Source: Bacillota bacterium
GTDB taxonomy: Bacteria; Bacillota; SHA-98; UBA4971
Length of the DNA: 64,000 nucleotides
Assembly: GCA_030024085.1 (NCBI GenBank)
Contig: JASEJE010000014.1
Span: 19,943-83,942 of the forward strand
Direction of reading: 5' to 3'
Positions 17,285 to 26,608 of the stretch are shown here, piece by piece (within the stretch, counting starts at the first letter, position 1; each line of letters starts with the position of its first letter). Position numbers and translations under genes: made by a program. The notes under the pieces are model-generated. The model was not told the origin of the DNA, did no database searches, and saw only the letters and a program-made list of their open reading frames with translations.

Positions 17285-18448
17285 GTGGACTTCAGCCTTA
17301 CAGAAGAGCAGGAAGCCATAAGGCAGATGGCGGCCGAGTTCGCCGACAAGGAGCTTGCACCGCACGCCCGCGAGCTCGACGCGAAAGGCGAGTACCCGTG
17401 GGAAAACCTCCGAAAGCTTGCACGGTACGGTTATCTCGGAATGATGCTCCCGGAAGAGTTCGGTGGCTCGGGAGCAGACGTGCTCTCACATACGCTTTGC
17501 GTTGAAGAGGTCTCCCGGGCGTGCGCGGCCACCGGCGTTATCATGGAGATCCACAACAGCCTCACATGCGACGGGATCTACCGCTTCGGGACGGACGACC
17601 AGAAGGCCCGTTACCTGTCGGCCCTCGCGCGAGGCGAGAAGATCGGCGCATTCGCCCTCACGGAGCCCGGTGCCGGATCCGACGCCTCCGGCATAAGGAC
17701 CGTGGCGGTGCGCGACGGCGGGGACTTCGTCATCGACGGCACCAAGCACTTCATCACCAGTGCAGGCCAGGCCCACGTCTATCTCCTTTTCGCCATGACC
17801 GATCCGTCGAAAGGCACGAGAGGGATCTCCGCCTTTATTGTGGAGAAAGGGATACCCGGCCTCTCGTTCGGTCCGCCCGAGGACAAGATGGGGATCAGAG
17901 CGTCCCACACGGGAGAGCTCATCTTCAGCGATTGCCGCATCCCCGCGGAGAACCTCGTCGGTTCTGAGGGTGAGGGCTACAAGATCGCCCTTGCGCTCCT
18001 GGACGGCGGGCGCATAGGCATCGGCGCCCAGGCCGTCGGGATAGCGCGAGCGGCACTCGATGCCGCGCTCAGATACTCCCAGGAGAGGGAGCAGTTCGGC
18101 CAGACCATTTCAAGCTTCCAGGCCATCCAGTGGATGCTCGCTGACATGGCCACCGAGATCGAGGCCGCCCGCCTCCTCGTGTACAGAGCAGCATACCTGC
18201 GCGGCAAGGGCGTACGGTGCACAAAGGAGGTAGCCATGGCCAAGGTTTTCGCGTCCGAGGTTGCGATGAGAACCACCATCAAGGCAGTGCAGGTCCACGG
18301 AGGGTACGGATACATCCGCGAGTACAACGTCGAGCGGTATATGCGTGACGCCAAAATCACCGAGATCTATGAGGGCACCAGCGAGATCATGAGGCTGCTC
18401 ATCGCGTCCGCCCTTCTGAAGGAAAGCAAGGGAACCAAGGAGAGGTGA
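17285..18448 (+). CDS. Acyl-CoA dehydrogenase (short/branched-chain type)
   Basis: This FAD enzyme interconverts a saturated acyl-CoA and its 2-enoyl-CoA. GTG at 17285 is chosen because it follows GGGGGG at 8 nt and gives the canonical (M)DFSLTEEQ start. An in-frame ATG at 17255 has no ribosome site. The 387 residues match the family. [15 protein letters not shown] (about 120) and [11 protein letters not shown] (about 150) contact FAD, and [14 protein letters not shown] near the C-terminus carries the likely catalytic Glu. Its TGA touches the thiolase GTG, so they are coupled. No enoyl-CoA hydratase gene is present in the operon. Confidence 0.9.
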   Translation: MDFSLTEEQEAIRQMAAEFADKELAPHARELDAKGEYPWENLRKLARYGYLGMMLPEEFGGSGADVLSHTLCVEEVSRACAATGVIMEIHNSLTCDGIYRFGTDDQKARYLSALARGEKIGAFALTEPGAGSDASGIRTVAVRDGGDFVIDGTKHFITSAGQAHVYLLFAMTDPSKGTRGISAFIVEKGIPGLSFGPPEDKMGIRASHTGELIFSDCRIPAENLVGSEGEGYKIALALLDGGRIGIGAQAVGIARAALDAALRYSQEREQFGQTISSFQAIQWMLADMATEIEAARLLVYRAAYLRGKGVRCTKEVAMAKVFASEVAMRTTIKAVQVHGGYGYIREYNVERYMRDAKITEIYEGTSEIMRLLIASALLKESKGTKER

Positions 18449-19666
18449 GTGACTGTGGTTGGTGAGAAAGACGCCCTGCGCTCGTCGGTGCTGGTAAGCG
18501 CCGCAAGGACGCCGTTCGGCGGCTTCGGCCGCACGCTGCGTGACATGAAGGCAATCCAGCTGGGCGCCGTGGCAATCCGCGCTGCGCTTGACCGGGCCGG
18601 CGTCAACCCGGGCGACGTGGACTATCTCCTCATGGGCATGGTGGTGCAGGCAGGGGCTGGGCAGATTCCCTCCAGGCAGGCGGGGATCGCGGCCGGCCTT
18701 CCTGTCACCGTCCCATCTGACACCATCAACAAGGTGTGCGCTTCGGGTCTTCGCGCGGTGAACATCGCCGACATGATGATCCGGGCAGGCGAGGCCGAGG
18801 TGGTCGTGGCAGGCGGCATGGAAAGCATGAGCCAGGCACCGTACCTCATGGACAAGGCGAGGTGGGGCGCCTTGCGCCTCGGGCACGGCACCCTCATCGA
18901 CGGCGTCATCAGAGACGGCCTCTGGTGCCCTTTCGGCGACGTGCACATGGGCGCGATCGGAGACGCCTGTGCAAAGAAGCACGGGATCACCCGCGAGGAG
19001 CAGGACAGGTGGGCACTGCGCAGCCATCAGCGTGCACTCGCCGCGATACGCGAAGGCCGCCTGCGCGACGAGATCGTCCCTGTGGAGATCCCCCAGAAGG
19101 ACACATCGCCGCTCATCTTCGACAGCGACGAAGCTCCCCGGCCTGACACGTCCCTGGAGAAGCTCGCGCGCCTGCGCCCGGCATTCTCGCCCGACGGCAC
19201 CATTACCCCCGGTAATGCCCCGGGCCTCAATGACGGCGCGGGGGCGCTCGTGGTCATGCAGGAGGCGAAGGCCAAGGCCCTCGGGATACGGCCGCTCGCC
19301 CGCATCGTGTCTCACGGCGCCGCATCGGTCGATCCCGCTGACATGCCGGAGGTGCCCGCGGTCGCGGCGAAGGTTGCGCTCGACAAGGCGGGGCTCTCGA
19401 TACGTGACATCGGGCTCATCGAGGTGAACGAGGCGTTCGCGGCGGTCGCCCTCATCAGCATGAGGCTGGGCGGGTGGAACGAAGACATGGTCAACGTTAA
19501 CGGCGGGGCTATCGCCCTCGGCCACCCGATCGGGGCAAGCGGGGCGCGGATACTTATGACGCTGGTCTTCGAGATGCGAAGGCGCGGCGCAAGATTCGGC
19601 CTCGCGACGATATGCAGCGGCGCAGCCCAGGGCGAGGCGACCATCGTGGAGCTGTGTGAGAGATGA
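18449..19666 (+). CDS. Acetyl-CoA C-acetyltransferase (thiolase)
   Basis: This enzyme condenses two acetyl-CoA, or cleaves 3-ketoacyl-CoA. The GTG start follows AAGGAGAGG directly after the upstream stop. INKVCASGLRAVNIAD (Cys near residue 95), GGMESMSQAPYL and NGGAIALGHPIGASGARI (His near 360) are the thiolase signatures. The last active-site loop reads CSGAAQGEA, where most thiolases have CxGGGxG. The cysteine is retained, but the glycines are replaced by alanines. The length (405 aa) is slightly above the usual 390. It acts with the following 3-hydroxyacyl-CoA dehydrogenase in C4 acyl-CoA metabolism. Confidence 0.9.
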   Translation: MTVVGEKDALRSSVLVSAARTPFGGFGRTLRDMKAIQLGAVAIRAALDRAGVNPGDVDYLLMGMVVQAGAGQIPSRQAGIAAGLPVTVPSDTINKVCASGLRAVNIADMMIRAGEAEVVVAGGMESMSQAPYLMDKARWGALRLGHGTLIDGVIRDGLWCPFGDVHMGAIGDACAKKHGITREEQDRWALRSHQRALAAIREGRLRDEIVPVEIPQKDTSPLIFDSDEAPRPDTSLEKLARLRPAFSPDGTITPGNAPGLNDGAGALVVMQEAKAKALGIRPLARIVSHGAASVDPADMPEVPAVAAKVALDKAGLSIRDIGLIEVNEAFAAVALISMRLGGWNEDMVNVNGGAIALGHPIGASGARILMTLVFEMRRRGARFGLATICSGAAQGEATIVELCER

Positions 19667-19803
19667 GCGCAGGCCTATTCGTCAGATCCAGCCTGGCACG
19701 GCGTTCCGGGTTACCGGTCCTTGCTTGAAGGTGCCTGGTGATGAGGGCCCTTGACACTTGACGGAGGAACACAACACGGGCACCGCTTGAAACGAAGGGA
19801 GGC

Positions 19804-20658
19804 ATGTTCGTGGACGTTTCCAGGATCACGGTTATCGGCGCAGGGCAGATGGGGTCGGGGATAGCGCAGGTAGCGGCGACCGCCGGGCTGGACGTGACGC
19901 TCCTCGATGTCTCTGAAGACTTCGCGAAGAAGGGTCTCACCGCCGTCGAGAAGGGGCTTTCCCGCGCCATCGACAAAGGCAAGCTGGACCCGGCGGAGAA
20001 GGACGCCGTTCTGGCGAGGATCCAGGCCGGAGCGGACCTGTCCCTGGCATCCGGCTCCGACATGGCGATAGAGGCCGTCGTCGAGAACGTTGACGTGAAG
20101 AAAGACGTGTTCCGGAAGATGGACGCACTCCTCGCTTCGAACGCCATCATTGCGTCCAACACGTCGTCCATCTCCATCACGCGGCTCGCCGCCGCCACTG
20201 GACGGCCGGACAGGGTCATAGGCATGCACTTCATGAACCCGGTTCCAGCCATGAAGCTCGTGGAGATCATATCCGGCCAGGCGACCTCCGACGAGACGCG
20301 AAAGACCACCTGGGCACTCGCGGAGAAGATGGGCAAGACACCGGTCGCGGTCTCCGACTACCCGGGGTTCGTCTCGAACAGGCTGCTCATGCCCATGATC
20401 AACGAGGCGGCGTACTGCCTCATGGAGGGCGTCGCCTCGCGCGAAGATATCGACACCGTAATGAGGCTGGGCATGAACCACCCGATGGGCCCACTGGCCC
20501 TCGCGGATCTCATCGGGCTTGACACGTGCCTGTACATCATGGAGGTGCTCTACGAGGGTTTCAAGGACTCGAAGTACAGGCCCTGTCCCATGCTCCGTCG
20601 CATGGTAGACGCCGGCTACCTGGGCAAAAAGGTCGGAAGAGGGTTCTACACGTACTAA
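19804..20658 (+). CDS. hbd: 3-hydroxybutyryl-CoA dehydrogenase
   Basis: This enzyme reduces acetoacetyl-CoA to 3-hydroxybutyryl-CoA (or the reverse) with NAD(P)H. The N-terminal Rossmann motif is VIGAGQMGSGIAQVAATAG, followed by SNTSSISITRLA, GMHFMNPVPAMKLVEII with the catalytic His near residue 140, and DYPGFVSNRLLMPMINEA. The C-terminus GYLGKKVGRGFYTY is classic for Hbd. At 284 residues it is full length. A 137-bp gap separates it from the thiolase gene. No clear promoter was found there. Confidence 0.93.
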   Translation: MFVDVSRITVIGAGQMGSGIAQVAATAGLDVTLLDVSEDFAKKGLTAVEKGLSRAIDKGKLDPAEKDAVLARIQAGADLSLASGSDMAIEAVVENVDVKKDVFRKMDALLASNAIIASNTSSISITRLAAATGRPDRVIGMHFMNPVPAMKLVEIISGQATSDETRKTTWALAEKMGKTPVAVSDYPGFVSNRLLMPMINEAAYCLMEGVASREDIDTVMRLGMNHPMGPLALADLIGLDTCLYIMEVLYEGFKDSKYRPCPMLRRMVDAGYLGKKVGRGFYTY

Positions 20659-20671
20659 AGGAAGGGATTCG

Positions 20672-22438
20672 ATGGCCCGATCTGAGAAGCTCCGCCTGAC
20701 CAACAGAGAACTCGAAGTCATTCTCAACTCCACGCACGACGGCATGATCGCCGTCGACCGCGACGGGATCATCACGATCTTCAACGCTGCGGCAGCCCGA
20801 ATCACGGGGCTCGACCCTGGTGATATGGTGGGCAAGCGGGCGCAGGACGTGATCCCCAACACCAGGCTGCATGTGGTGCTTGAGACCGGTCAGGCCGAGC
20901 TCAACCAGCAACAGGTGCTCGGAGGCGTGAAGATCATCACCAACCGCGTGCCGGTGCGCGACGGCGACGGAAACGTCATGGGAGCTGTCGCGGTCTTCAG
21001 GGACATCAGCGAGGTCATCTTACTCGCTGAGGAGATCACCAACCTTCGCCAGATTCAGAGCTTGCTGGAGGCCATTATCAGCTCGACCCAGGACGCCATC
21101 TCTGTCGTGGACGAAAACGGCATGGGGCTCCTCATCAACCCCGCCTACACCAGGCTCACCGGGCTCACCGAGGAGGACGTCATCGGCAAGCCCGCCACCA
21201 TCGACATCGCCGAGGGCGAGAGCATGCACATGAGGGTGCTCCGTACGCGACTGCCCGTGCGGGGCGCCCGCATGAAGGTGGGTCCCAGAAAGAAAGAAGT
21301 GATAGTCCACGCCGCGCCAATCATTGTCGGCGACGAACTCAAGGGCAGCGTAGCCGTGATCCACGATACGTCAGAGATCCGGCGGCTCACCGAGGAGCTG
21401 GACAGGGCGAGGAGGCTCATCAGGCGGCTCGAAGCCAAGTACACCTTCGACGATATAGTCGGGGTAAGCCCGAAGATGGCGCGGGCGATCGAGCAGGCCC
21501 GGCGGGTCGCAGCGACGCCCGTGACCGTGCTCCTGAGGGGGGAGAGCGGGACCGGAAAGGAGCTTTTCGCCCACGCCATCCACAACGCGAGTGACCGGGC
21601 GCGCGCCCAGTTCATCAGGGTGAACTGCACGGCCATCGTGGACACCCTTCTCGAATCCGAGCTTTTCGGGTATGAGGAAGGCGCGTTCACGGGGGCGAAG
21701 CGCGGCGGAAAGCGGGGTCTCTTCGAGGACGCCAACGGCGGGACCATCTTCCTCGACGAGGTGGGCGCGACCAACCTCGCGCTGCAGGCCAAACTCCTTC
21801 GTGTCCTGCAGGAGAAGGAGATCGTGCGGGTGGGTAACACGCGTCCCATACCTGTGGACGTGCGCGTGATCGCCGCGACCAACACCGACCTCGAGAAAGC
21901 CGTTCGCGAGGGGCGCATGCGCGAGGACCTCTACTACCGGCTCAACGTGGTACCCATCTTCATCCCGCCGCTGCGAGAGCGAGTCGAGGACATACCGCTT
22001 CTATGCCACAGCCTGATACGCCGGTTCAACCAGGCATACGGGCGAAACGTCAGCCGCATCTCCGAGGAGGCGCTCGCCACCCTCACCGAGTACGACTGGC
22101 CGGGCAACGTCAGGGAGCTGGAGAACGTCCTGAGCCGGGCCATAATCAACATGCACTACAGCGAGGTGGAGATCCTCCCAGGCCACCTGCCCGCCCTTGG
22201 CAGGTTCCAGCAAGGCCTCCAGGCAACGCGGGCGAATGCCCACGCCCAGGCCCGTGGCGCCGAACAGCAGCCTGCGTCAGGGGTTTCCAGGCTGCAGGAC
22301 GCGGTCGAACGCGCCGAGAGGCGAGCCATCCTGCGCGCCCTCGAGGCCACGGGAGGCAACAAGACTGCGGCAGCAAAGCTACTTGGGGTCGGCCTGCGCA
22401 ACCTCTACTACAAGATCAAGCGCTACGGTATCTCCTGA
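20672..22438 (+). CDS. Sigma-54-dependent activator with two PAS domains
   Basis: This is an enhancer-binding activator of sigma-54 RNA polymerase. It has PAS domain 1 at about residues 8-120 (LNSTHDGMIAVDRDGIITIF), PAS 2 at about 130-245, and an AAA+ domain at about 265-500. That domain has Walker A GESGTGKE, the sigma-54 contact loop EGAFTGA, Walker B GGTIFLDEVG and the arginine-finger region. A Fis-type helix-turn-helix lies at the end (ALEATGGNKTAAAKLLGVGL). There is no receiver domain, so the PAS modules probably sense a metabolite or redox state. It is the last gene of the fatty-acid operon, with its presumed target promoter at 16882-16896. Confidence 0.92.
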   Translation: MARSEKLRLTNRELEVILNSTHDGMIAVDRDGIITIFNAAAARITGLDPGDMVGKRAQDVIPNTRLHVVLETGQAELNQQQVLGGVKIITNRVPVRDGDGNVMGAVAVFRDISEVILLAEEITNLRQIQSLLEAIISSTQDAISVVDENGMGLLINPAYTRLTGLTEEDVIGKPATIDIAEGESMHMRVLRTRLPVRGARMKVGPRKKEVIVHAAPIIVGDELKGSVAVIHDTSEIRRLTEELDRARRLIRRLEAKYTFDDIVGVSPKMARAIEQARRVAATPVTVLLRGESGTGKELFAHAIHNASDRARAQFIRVNCTAIVDTLLESELFGYEEGAFTGAKRGGKRGLFEDANGGTIFLDEVGATNLALQAKLLRVLQEKEIVRVGNTRPIPVDVRVIAATNTDLEKAVREGRMREDLYYRLNVVPIFIPPLRERVEDIPLLCHSLIRRFNQAYGRNVSRISEEALATLTEYDWPGNVRELENVLSRAIINMHYSEVEILPGHLPALGRFQQGLQATRANAHAQARGAEQQPASGVSRLQDAVERAERRAILRALEATGGNKTAAAKLLGVGLRNLYYKIKRYGIS

Positions 22439-22640
22439 GCTTCACCTCATGGAGCATCCGCCCCAACCGGTTCACCTGTTCGCACTCGTCTCATTCAGCG
22501 AGCAGGCGATCCAGGGCCGCGAGCCTGCCGCCCCGCTTCCCGCGGCACAGATAACCACCAACTACAAGCCACGGAACGCATCCCGGGCGACGCGCGCCCC
22601 CACGACCGGACCTTGGGAGGGAGGAGCGCATCTGTACACG

Positions 22641-22680
22641 AAAAAGCCCGCTGTAGGGGGCCGAAACCCCTCCACCGGGC
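22641..22680 (-). terminator. Rho-independent terminator after pnp
   Basis: The minus strand reads GCCCGGTGGAGGGG-TTTCGG-CCCCCTACAGCGGGC, then TTTTT. This is a stable GC stem with a U-run about 170 nt past the pnp stop, ending the rimP-to-pnp operon. Confidence 0.7.
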
Positions 22681-22681
22681 A

Positions 22682-22720
22682 CGGCCGGGGCCAGGCCAGG
22701 CCCCGCGGCCGTCTTTCTTC
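22682..22720 (+). terminator. Rho-independent terminator after the sigma-54 activator operon
   Basis: The plus strand forms CGGCCGGGGCC...GGCCCCGCGGCCG followed by TCTTTCTT. It sits back-to-back with the pnp terminator in the convergent gap. The rest of 22439-22851 shows nothing further. Confidence 0.55.
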
Positions 22721-22851
22721 AGTTGAGCCTCGTGGATGGGACTCAAGTCTTGCCACGCAGCCAAGGCACCCCGTAAGGGCACCGTCCCCGGTGCGCGAGC
22801 ACCGCGAGCCCCTGGAAAAGTTCCTCCGGTTCCTGAACTTCCGCCCCGATG

Positions 22852-25029
22852 CTACCTCCGGCGCCTGTTGTAACCGCCTTGCTGTTGGTCCGGGCGCCTG
22901 GGCCCACCCTGGCGTCGACCGACCTCCACCGCGTGATCCCGCGGGAGCAGATCCTTGCGCGACAGGTTCACCCTGCCCTGCCTGTCTATCTCCGTGACCT
23001 TCACCTCGATGGTGTCGCCCACGTTGACGACATCCTCCACCCGTGGAACGCGGGTATGGGCAAGCTCCGAGATGTGCACAAGGCCTTCCTTGCCCGGCAG
23101 GATCTCCACGAAAGCCCCGAAATTCATTATGCGGGTAACGGTGCCGGTGTAGACCTTGCCCACTTCCACGTCGGCGGTGAGGTCCTCGATCATCTTCCTT
23201 GCCTTCGCCCCGGCGCTCTCGTCAACCGCCGCGATGAAGACCCTCCCGTCGTCCTCGATGTCGATCTTCGCGCCCGTCTCATCGATGATATGCCTTATCA
23301 TCTTGCCGCCGGGGCCGATGACATCCCGGATCTTGTCAGGTTCGATAGTCATCCTTATGATCCTCGGAGCGTACGGCGAAAGCTCAGCACGCGGCCCGGG
23401 TAGGACCGCCAGCATCTTGCCCAGGATGAACAGCCGCCCCTCCCTGGCCTGCATAAGCGCCCGCTCCAGGATCTTCCTGGTGATGCCGGGGATCTTGATA
23501 TCCATCTGGATGGCCGTGATCCCGCGCTCCGTGCCTGCGACCTTGAAGTCCATGTCACCGAGGGCGTCCTCGATGCCCTGTATATCTGACAAGATGGCGA
23601 CCCTGTCCCCTTCCTTGACGAGCCCCATGGCGATCCCGGCGACAGGTCGCTTGATCGGAACCCCCGCGTCCATGAGCGCCAGAGTGGATCCACACACGCT
23701 CGCCTGGGACGTGGAGCCATTCGACTCGAGCACCTCCGATACCAGCCGGATGGTGTAAGGGAACGCCTCCTCGTCGGGGATCATGGCCGCGAGCGCCCTC
23801 TCTGCGAGCGCGCCGTGGCCTATCTCGCGCCGGCCGGGCCCCCTGATGGGCCGCGCCTCGCCGACGCTATACGGCGGGAAGTTGTAATGGTGCATGTAGC
23901 GCTTGGATTCCTCGTCACCAAGCCCATCGAGGAGTTGCTCCTCTCCGGTGGCTCCCAGCGTCACGCTGGTAAGCACCTGCGTCTGGCCACGGGTGAAGAG
24001 ACCAGAGCCATGGACCCTCGGAAGGACGCCCACCTCGCAGGATATCGGCCGGATCTCATCGACCTTCCGCCCGTCGGGCCGATATCCCTCCCCGAGGATC
24101 ATCTTCCTGACCTCTTCCTTGACGATCTTGTCAAGGACCATGGCGATGTCCTTCTCATAGAGAGCGAAGTCATCGCCGAGGCTCGTCCTCATCTCCTCGA
24201 CGACCGTCATCTTGACGGCATCGGTATGCTCTTCGCGGGCGAGTTTGTCGCTGCTCTTGAGAGCGTCGCGAAGGTCCGCCGTCGCCCGCTCCCTCACCTT
24301 CGCCTCGATGTCCGGGTCAGGCCTGTACAGCGTCACCTCCCGCTTGGGCTTGCCGCACACGGCCACGAGCCCCTCGATGAACTCGACGATCCCCCGGATG
24401 GCCTCGTGGCCAAAGGTTATCGCCTCGAGGACGACGTCCTCGGGCACTTCGCTTGCACCCGCCTCAACCATGAGGATGGCGTCTTTCGTTCCTGCAACCA
24501 CAAGCGAGAGATCGCTCTTGAGGGACTGTTCGAGGGTGGGGTTGATGACGAGCTGCCCATCGACCCTGCCAACGCGCACTCCGCCGATGGGGCCGCGAAA
24601 TGGAATGTCGGAAATGCTGAGAGCAGCGGACGCTCCGATCATCGCCGCTATGTCCGGCTCGCAGTCCTGCTCGACCGACATCACCGTGCAGACCACCTGC
24701 ACGTCGTGCCTGAACCCTTCCGGGAAGAGCGGCCTTATGGGTCTATCGATCATGCGGGCCGAGAGAGTGGCAACCTCGGAAGGCCGTCCTTCTCGCTTTA
24801 TCCATCCGCCGGGGATCTTCCCCACGGCATAGAGCCTTTCCTCGTAGTCCACGAGAAGCGGGAAGAAGTCGATCCCCTCCCGCGGCTCTTTCGACATGCA
24901 CGCCGTAACCAGGACCACCGTGTCTCCGTAACGGACCAGAACCGACCCGCCGGCCTGCTTTGCGACCTTGCCGACCTCAAGCGAAAGTCTCCTCCCGCCC
25001 AGAATCATATCCAGGCAGTGGTGTTCCAT
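22852..25029 (-). CDS. pnp: Polyribonucleotide nucleotidyltransferase (PNPase)
   Basis: This 3'-5' phosphorolytic exoribonuclease of mRNA turnover is 725 residues long. It has RNase PH domain 1 ([20 protein letters not shown]...), an alpha-helical linker, RNase PH domain 2 ([40 protein letters not shown]), a KH domain ([20 protein letters not shown] near residue 570) and an S1 domain ([20 protein letters not shown]). A basic QG/R-rich tail ends the protein. It follows rpsO by 30 bp, the usual rpsO-pnp order. Confidence 0.96.
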   Translation of the reverse strand: MEHHCLDMILGGRRLSLEVGKVAKQAGGSVLVRYGDTVVLVTACMSKEPREGIDFFPLLVDYEERLYAVGKIPGGWIKREGRPSEVATLSARMIDRPIRPLFPEGFRHDVQVVCTVMSVEQDCEPDIAAMIGASAALSISDIPFRGPIGGVRVGRVDGQLVINPTLEQSLKSDLSLVVAGTKDAILMVEAGASEVPEDVVLEAITFGHEAIRGIVEFIEGLVAVCGKPKREVTLYRPDPDIEAKVRERATADLRDALKSSDKLAREEHTDAVKMTVVEEMRTSLGDDFALYEKDIAMVLDKIVKEEVRKMILGEGYRPDGRKVDEIRPISCEVGVLPRVHGSGLFTRGQTQVLTSVTLGATGEEQLLDGLGDEESKRYMHHYNFPPYSVGEARPIRGPGRREIGHGALAERALAAMIPDEEAFPYTIRLVSEVLESNGSTSQASVCGSTLALMDAGVPIKRPVAGIAMGLVKEGDRVAILSDIQGIEDALGDMDFKVAGTERGITAIQMDIKIPGITRKILERALMQAREGRLFILGKMLAVLPGPRAELSPYAPRIIRMTIEPDKIRDVIGPGGKMIRHIIDETGAKIDIEDDGRVFIAAVDESAGAKARKMIEDLTADVEVGKVYTGTVTRIMNFGAFVEILPGKEGLVHISELAHTRVPRVEDVVNVGDTIEVKVTEIDRQGRVNLSRKDLLPRDHAVEVGRRQGGPRRPDQQQGGYNRRRR

Positions 25030-25059
25030 GCCAAATCGTTCCTCCTCAAATGCTCGCCG

Positions 25060-25329
25060 CTACTTCCTCAGGCCGAGCCTGTCGATAATGGCGCGGTACC
25101 TCTCAACATCCTTCTCTTTCAGGTAGTTGAGGAGATTGCGCCTCTGGCCGACCATCTTCAGCAGACCTCGCCGCGAGTGATGATCTTTTCTGTGCTCCTT
25201 GAGGTGCTCCGTCAAGCTGTTGATCCTTTCCGTAAGGATCGCGATCTGCACCTCCGGGGAGCCCGTGTCGTTTTCGTGAAGCCTGTACTTCTCGATGATT
25301 GCCTGTTTCTCTTCGGCGGGTAAAGCCAC
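25060..25329 (-). CDS. rpsO: 30S ribosomal protein S15
   Basis: This 89-residue protein binds the central domain of 16S rRNA and is an early assembly protein. The sequence contains the family core [20 protein letters not shown] near residue 20 and [15 protein letters not shown] near 60. A GGAGG ribosome site precedes the ATG. The length is exactly typical. A gap of about 220 bp before ribF holds an IS-end remnant, so rpsO-pnp may also have its own promoter. Confidence 0.97.
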   Translation of the reverse strand: MALPAEEKQAIIEKYRLHENDTGSPEVQIAILTERINSLTEHLKEHRKDHHSRRGLLKMVGQRRNLLNYLKEKDVERYRAIIDRLGLRK

Positions 25330-25474
25330 GCCGTTCCACCTCCTTGAACGCTATCGGCCCATCGCCAAGAAACCCGTCGGAGGATCGAGAATCCTAGCGC
25401 TGGGTTCATCTTGCTTCGTGGCGCCACCCGGGGTTTTCGGCCACGCACCAATTCTATCACACAACCGATCCGTT

Positions 25475-25552
25475 TTGACGTCCTCCTCGGACTAAAGTCC
25501 GAGGATCAACGTGCAGGCGGCCACAAGCCACGGCTAAATTATACATGGCGCT
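25475..25552 (-). mobile_element. IS200/IS605-type end remnant (no transposase)
   Basis: On the minus strand the segment begins TATAATTTAGCCGTGGCTTG and ends with the perfect hairpin CCTCGGAC-TTTA-GTCCGAGG, then AGGACGTCAA. A TTTA-loop hairpin followed by a short tail ending in TCAA is typical of the right end of IS200/IS605 elements, where the omega-RNA of TnpB is encoded. No TnpA or TnpB gene is present. The identification rests on recalled similarity. Confidence 0.45.
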
Positions 25553-26576
25553 AGGGGAATATGCAACCGACTTCATCCCCGGAATGAATTGCGGGGCTTT
25601 CGCACCGGGGCATTGAAGGCCCGCTGCCCTTAGTATGTCCTGAATACCAGGACACGAGAACCCTCTTGGCGCACCTGACGTCTTCGGCGATCTGAGATGC
25701 GAGCGCCACGGAGGAGCTGAACTTCCTCTCGTCGCGCAGCCTCTCGACAAAGAAAACCCTGATTGCTTCACCATAGATGTCGCCCGTGAAATCGATGGCA
25801 AACACCTCGAGCCCGAGAGCCCTTCCCTCAAACGTAGGCCGCACCCCCACGTTGGCCACGGCATGAAGCTCCATGCCCCGGACCTGCGCGACCGCCGCGT
25901 ACACTCCTCTCCCTGGGACGGCCATCCCCCGGCTGACGTCGACGTTGGCAGTCGGGTATCCGATGGTCCGGCCCCGCCCGTGCCCTGGAACGACGGTGCC
26001 CTTGACTGAGAAAGGCCGCCCCAGCATGGCGCGAGCGCCCGCCACGTCCCCCCTGGAGAGGCGGGCCCGGATCTCGGTGCTCCCCACGGGAACCCCTCCG
26101 ACGGTGACGGGCTCGACCACGTCCACATCGAAGCCACACTTCTTCCCGAGGTCCATCAGCACATCGGCGGTCCCCCGCGCCCGCCATCCGAAGGTGTAGT
26201 TGAACCCCGCGACGGCCCTCGTCGCCCGCAGGCCGTCCACGAGCACCTCGCGGACGAACTCCTCAGGGGTCGCGCGGGCGAATGCCTCGTCGAAATGAGC
26301 TACGACCGCGATGTCAATTCCTGTCGCTTCTATTAGAGCGAGCTTGTCCTCGATGTCAGTAAGCTGCGGCGGCGCAAGGTGCGGGCGGACGACATGAAGC
26401 GGGTGCCGGTCGAAAGTGAACGCCACGGCGCGCGCGCCCGTGCCCCGTGCATGCGCCACGCACCTTCCGAGGATCTCCTGGTGTCCGAGATGCACCCCGT
26501 CGAACGTCCCGAGCGCAACTACGGACGCAGGCATTTCACTTGCGTCGACTGTTCCAGGATCTCTGACGACCTTCAC
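25551..26576 (-). CDS. ribF: Bifunctional riboflavin kinase/FAD synthetase
   Basis: This enzyme makes FMN from riboflavin and then FAD. The N-terminal nucleotidyltransferase domain has VVALGTFDGVHLGHQEIL with the (H/G)xGH motif and a later FNYTFGWRARGTADVL. The C-terminal flavokinase domain begins PFSVKGTVVPGHGRGRTIG and YPTANV (about 190-215), with VGVRPTF and LEVFAIDF. About 30 residues after ...AKRVLVSWYSG have no family similarity and stop exactly where the IS-like remnant begins. The natural C-terminus may have been altered by that insertion. The gene belongs to the translation operon, as in Bacillus (ribC). Confidence 0.92.
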   Translation of the reverse strand: MKVVRDPGTVDASEMPASVVALGTFDGVHLGHQEILGRCVAHARGTGARAVAFTFDRHPLHVVRPHLAPPQLTDIEDKLALIEATGIDIAVVAHFDEAFARATPEEFVREVLVDGLRATRAVAGFNYTFGWRARGTADVLMDLGKKCGFDVDVVEPVTVGGVPVGSTEIRARLSRGDVAGARAMLGRPFSVKGTVVPGHGRGRTIGYPTANVDVSRGMAVPGRGVYAAVAQVRGMELHAVANVGVRPTFEGRALGLEVFAIDFTGDIYGEAIRVFFVERLRDERKFSSSVALASQIAEDVRCAKRVLVSWYSGHTKGSGPSMPRCESPAIHSGDEVGCIFP

Positions 26577-26608
26577 GGGAACCCTCCTAACGTGGCGGAC
26601 GCGTTATG

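Noticed and set aside
19694..19708. TGGCACGGCGTTCCG as a sigma-54 promoter for hbd
   Set aside because: The -24 half is perfect, but the -12 half lacks the required GC at the right spacing.
22721..22851. GGCACCGTCCCCGGTGCGCGAGCACCG as a repeat-element core
   Set aside because: It shares only the CCGTCCCCGG word. Neither the arms nor the inner AT-rich pair is present.
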